Assembly: GCA_041653935.1 (NCBI GenBank)
Contig: JBAZEO010000085.1
Location: 1-8,545, forward strand
Source: JAYEHL01 sp041653935
Lineage (GTDB): Bacteria > Chloroflexota > Dehalococcoidia > E44-bin15
Direction: 5' to 3'
Length of the DNA stretch: 8,545 nt
The translations under genes and the position numbers were made by a program. Shown piece by piece: positions 6,072 to 8,545 of this stretch. Each line of letters opens with the position of its first letter. Within the stretch, counting starts at the first letter, position 1. The notes beneath the pieces were generated by a model. The model was given only the letters and a program-made list of their open reading frames with translations, was not told the origin of the DNA and searched no databases.

Positions 6072-8410
6072 TATGCGAGCCTCCGTGGACCAGACTCGCG
6101 CCTAATAGCTACGATAGATTCTAGTGCCCAACTACGCCCAGAGTCGCCTGTCACAGTAACTGTCGCAGCTTGTCCAAATACTGCTGGGCGTGCAGTAGCA
6201 TTCAGGCCAGCCGACCATGTGCCAGAGTCACTCGCAGTAGCTAGTACAGCGGCCTCTGCCGAATTACCGCAAGCCGTTTCCCATGTTACATCACCGCTGT
6301 TATTAGCTAGAGTAGCATCCATAGACATAATCCTGCCACTTGTACCCTCTGGTGCAAGGGCAATTGGGCCTATCATAGCGTAAGACTCGAATACCGTACC
6401 GCAGTCCGTCTCAGCAAGGCTGCTGTACCTGCGCAACATACCGTCTCGGCATCCTAATATAACTCCTGAATCCTCTATCGCCGTGGCCTGATATGCACAA
6501 GTATAGGTAGGCTCGTAATCAGACTCTAAAGAAACTGGCCAGAATGTTTTTCGTTCCCAGTCCATCCACCAGTGTATACGCTGATTGGAGGAGTCAGGTG
6601 TCAGGTAGACATGAATTCCGCGCCCTTGAATATCATACTCAAGAGATACCGTTAGCATATCTGGATTAAGATTTAGAAATTCTTGTGGAAGTAACTCGCG
6701 CGATAGTGGTACTGGGTATGAATCCCCACCAGCCGCTAAAGCATACAAGCCATCAAGAGACAGGAATATAAGCTCCCCACCTGGACCTAGACACCACGCC
6801 TTGGGGCCTATAATTCCGATGGTGTGGCTAAGAGAATCCAGGCTACCGCCGTAAGCTGGATCGCCTCTAAGTCGCCATACAGAGTCGCGGCAACCCATAA
6901 TAAGGTAATCGTCGCTGTGAGGAATAAGTGCAGTTATGGGACTGCCCGGAACTCCCGCCTCGCTCGACGTACCGGCCACTGCCCTTTGACTATCCTCCTG
7001 GGAGTAGTCCCAATCATTGGGATCGCTTTGTCGGCTCATGTACCAGACGTGAGGAGCTATCTCGGCTCCAGCAAGAACAATACGATCTAGGTATCTGCAT
7101 ATCAGTGGACAGCCGGTAGGAACTTGCCCCTTTCCGGCAGTAGCTTTCAAAGCTATCATTCCATTTGTAAGTGGGTCATACACCTTGGGAGAACGTTCTA
7201 TCCTATACGCGCATGCCCCGGTGCCCGCTGCTGACGCTAATGTCACACTTCCTGCGGCAACCGACGTAATAAGATACGTTCCAGCAACTGCTGTACCCTG
7301 CGGATTAGATATAACAGCTACCATATCTACCGGAACAATGCCCAATGTGGTCCAGTCTGCTATACCGGCTGCATCTAGAGACGTACCTGATACTGTGCCA
7401 TCTGTGCCGGAGGCGGCCACATCGCCATAGTCGGCAATATACAACTTCTGCCCGCTCTGGGCAGCACATAGCATGGTATCGTCTCTTATGGTCCTAGTAA
7501 GCCCGCAATCCACGAGACTTCCGTATGTCACCTCTCTGTACAAGTCACCCCCGGAAGATGCGATGAGCATTGATCGTAAGACGTCAACGCTTCCTGTAGA
7601 GTAATACTGTACTCTAAACGTATTAGCTAGACACAGCCCTCCAGCAACAGAGCACTCCATTCCGAAGCCTACACGAAGTCCTGTTTGTGCACCAGCGGTG
7701 CCAGACATAATTTCAGTGCCTTGCCAGTACACCGCTATAGTATTGCCACTAACCGCAACTGAGAGCCAACTAGGCTTTACATCGACTGTAGCACCGGCAG
7801 TATCGACTATAGTAGGTGTACCGGCTAGATAGGAGGTAAGAGTAGCAGTGTAGGCCCCCGTACTACCAGTCTGTGTAAGCTCAATCTTAACCCCTGCCGT
7901 ACCAATCGCAGGAGTAGTATTGTCCAGTCGGAGATACAGACGATATTTTCCGTGCCATGCTCCGTTCCAAGGAACTAGGTACACCTCGGCCGTGTATGTT
8001 TCTGAGGAGTCTATAGGAAGGGTCGAAAGAACTGCCTCTCCCTCATCAACGCTAGTATCTACGCTGGCTAGTGCAGAGGGCAGTATTCCTGGCAAATCAC
8101 TAGCCCATGATGCCCGAGTCCATGCAGCGGCCATAGATGCGCCGCTGAAATTGTCTGACCACGCAGTAAAAGAGTCGCCCATAGCCAGAGTCATGGGGGC
8201 CAGTAATCTTATCTCGCTACCAAGATCGGTAGAATGAGACTCTGCCAGTCCTGGTCGGCTGCCGCCTCGCTCACGGCCTTCTATAGATGCTACAGCGCGC
8301 ACATTCATACAATCAGGAGTTGTATATGGCTGCTGTTGCTGATAGGCCCACCTGCGGGCTAAACCTCCTAGGGGGAATAGAAGCGCTACCTGCTTTCTCT
8401 TGTTCGCCAT
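6071..8410 (-). CDS. Phage tail/neck beta-propeller protein with probable jelly-roll insertion (779 aa)
   Basis: The ATG is preceded by AAGGAA about 8 nt upstream (8418-8423). Residues 1-60 carry a phage-type N-terminus: LFPLGGLARR (11-20), a QQQQPYTTPDCMNVR stretch, then RERGGSRPGL (46-55). Residues about 84-272 begin SDNFSG and read as a beta-sandwich of the concanavalin/laminin-G kind, with alternating strands such as YRLYLRL and LSVAVSGNTIAVYWQG. After that come short beta repeats typical of a propeller: GGDLYREVTYGS, GQKLYIADYGD, DRIVLAGAE, DDYLIMGCRDSVWRLRGDP, then IGIIGPKAWC, GELIFLSLDGLYAL, WWMDWERKTFWPV and GVILGCRDGMLRRY (about 275-665). The C-terminal 100 residues form another beta region. 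By family knowledge, propeller proteins of this kind (P22 gp10, podoviral nozzle proteins) form the tail hub below the portal and keep packaged DNA in place. It is longer than P22 gp10 (about 470 aa), and the insertion plus C-terminal region could account for the excess. Its TAA stop overlaps the next ATG. The structural role is fairly secure; the exact position in the tail is inferred. Confidence 0.7.
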   Translation of the reverse strand: MANKRKQVALLFPLGGLARRWAYQQQQPYTTPDCMNVRAVASIEGRERGGSRPGLAESHSTDLGSEIRLLAPMTLAMGDSFTAWSDNFSGASMAAAWTRASWASDLPGILPSALASVDTSVDEGEAVLSTLPIDSSETYTAEVYLVPWNGAWHGKYRLYLRLDNTTPAIGTAGVKIELTQTGSTGAYTATLTSYLAGTPTIVDTAGATVDVKPSWLSVAVSGNTIAVYWQGTEIMSGTAGAQTGLRVGFGMECSVAGGLCLANTFRVQYYSTGSVDVLRSMLIASSGGDLYREVTYGSLVDCGLTRTIRDDTMLCAAQSGQKLYIADYGDVAASGTDGTVSGTSLDAAGIADWTTLGIVPVDMVAVISNPQGTAVAGTYLITSVAAGSVTLASAAGTGACAYRIERSPKVYDPLTNGMIALKATAGKGQVPTGCPLICRYLDRIVLAGAEIAPHVWYMSRQSDPNDWDYSQEDSQRAVAGTSSEAGVPGSPITALIPHSDDYLIMGCRDSVWRLRGDPAYGGSLDSLSHTIGIIGPKAWCLGPGGELIFLSLDGLYALAAGGDSYPVPLSRELLPQEFLNLNPDMLTVSLEYDIQGRGIHVYLTPDSSNQRIHWWMDWERKTFWPVSLESDYEPTYTCAYQATAIEDSGVILGCRDGMLRRYSSLAETDCGTVFESYAMIGPIALAPEGTSGRIMSMDATLANNSGDVTWETACGNSAEAAVLATASDSGTWSAGLNATARPAVFGQAATVTVTGDSGRSWALESIVAIRRESGPRRLA

Positions 8411-8436
8411 CGAAAGCTTCCTTGCTGAAACTCTAT

Positions 8437-8545
8437 TTACTCAAGACCAACAAAATGCTCGTATAGATTGTAATGCTGTTGGGTCAGTTTCTGGTCATCA
8501 TTGAGCTTTTCTAATCCCTTAGCAATTATCTCAAATGCCTTGTCT
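8437..8545 (-). CDS. C-terminal end of an unidentified phage gene (partial)
   Basis: An open frame enters from the right edge and ends at a TAA at 8439-8437, giving the last 35 residues of a protein (starting DKAFEIIAKGLEKL and ending HFVGLE). The piece is charged and probably helical, with no motif I recognise. It ends 26 nt before the next gene, with the same strand and tight spacing, so it is very likely part of the same structural operon. In podoviruses the gene before a propeller tail protein is often a head-tail adaptor or tail-tube gene, but nothing in these 35 residues tests that. The coding call rests on the uninterrupted frame and the well-placed stop; the identity is unknown. Confidence 0.65.
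   Translation of the reverse strand, partial: DKAFEIIAKGLEKLNDDQKLTQQHYNLYEHFVGLE

Noticed and set aside
6069..6073. Frameshift or broken gene at the 1-nt overlap
   Set aside because: TAATG is a normal stop-start overlap with a GGAGG upstream; both proteins have intact, sensible ends.
7920..8237. Plus-strand open frame of 105 residues
   Set aside because: It is antisense to the jelly-roll part of the 779-residue gene and has no supporting signal.

Overview
This window looks like part of the virion-structural region of a tailed bacteriophage or prophage, most likely a short-tailed (podovirus-type) one. All nine supportable genes lie on the minus strand and read from base 8545 towards base 1. 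They are packed almost end to end: gaps are 26, -1, 11, 2, 0, 54, 10 and 1 nt. There are no plus-strand genes, RNA genes, terminators, mobile elements or CRISPR repeats. Most genes have a good Shine-Dalgarno sequence, so the host is a bacterium that uses this initiation mode. Nothing in the window identifies the host. CTAG is not rare, and ATA, CTA and AGA codons are used freely, so the DNA does not look enterobacterial.

Layout in the direction of transcription. (1) The last 35 codons of an unidentified upstream gene (8437-8545). (2) A 779-residue protein (6071-8410) whose N-terminus and central region look like a phage beta-propeller tail or neck protein (P22 gp10 or nozzle type), with a probable jelly-roll (concanavalin/laminin-G-like) insertion. 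(3) A 618-residue mosaic adhesin (4215-6071) made of seven nearly identical propeller blades, a Calx-beta domain, a Pro/Glu linker, a helical stalk and a C-terminal beta domain. (4) A 160-residue protein (3721-4203, GTG start), which is mostly a stand-alone copy of that C-terminal domain. (5) A 350-residue tail-fibre-type protein (2666-3718) with the hallmark INGGFDFFQR and LCQRYYE motifs. (6) A 327-residue acidic, beta-rich protein of unknown fold (1682-2665). (7) A 162-residue helical protein (1139-1627). (8) A 300-residue Gln-rich coiled-coil protein (226-1128). (9) The first 74 codons of a charged hydrophilic protein running off the left edge (1-224).

A reasonable working model is that gene 2 forms part of the portal-proximal tail hub. 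Genes 3 to 6 would be the host-recognition apparatus, with at least two of them sharing one domain and two sharing a leader peptide. Genes 7 to 9 resemble the helical, Gln/Ala-rich internal (ejection) proteins that follow the tail genes in podoviruses. The most interesting object is gene 3: a propeller amplified so recently that blade junctions are still identical over 46 to 53 bases, while residues in the same loop positions differ in every blade. Functions are inferred from motifs and gene order only; no database search was possible.
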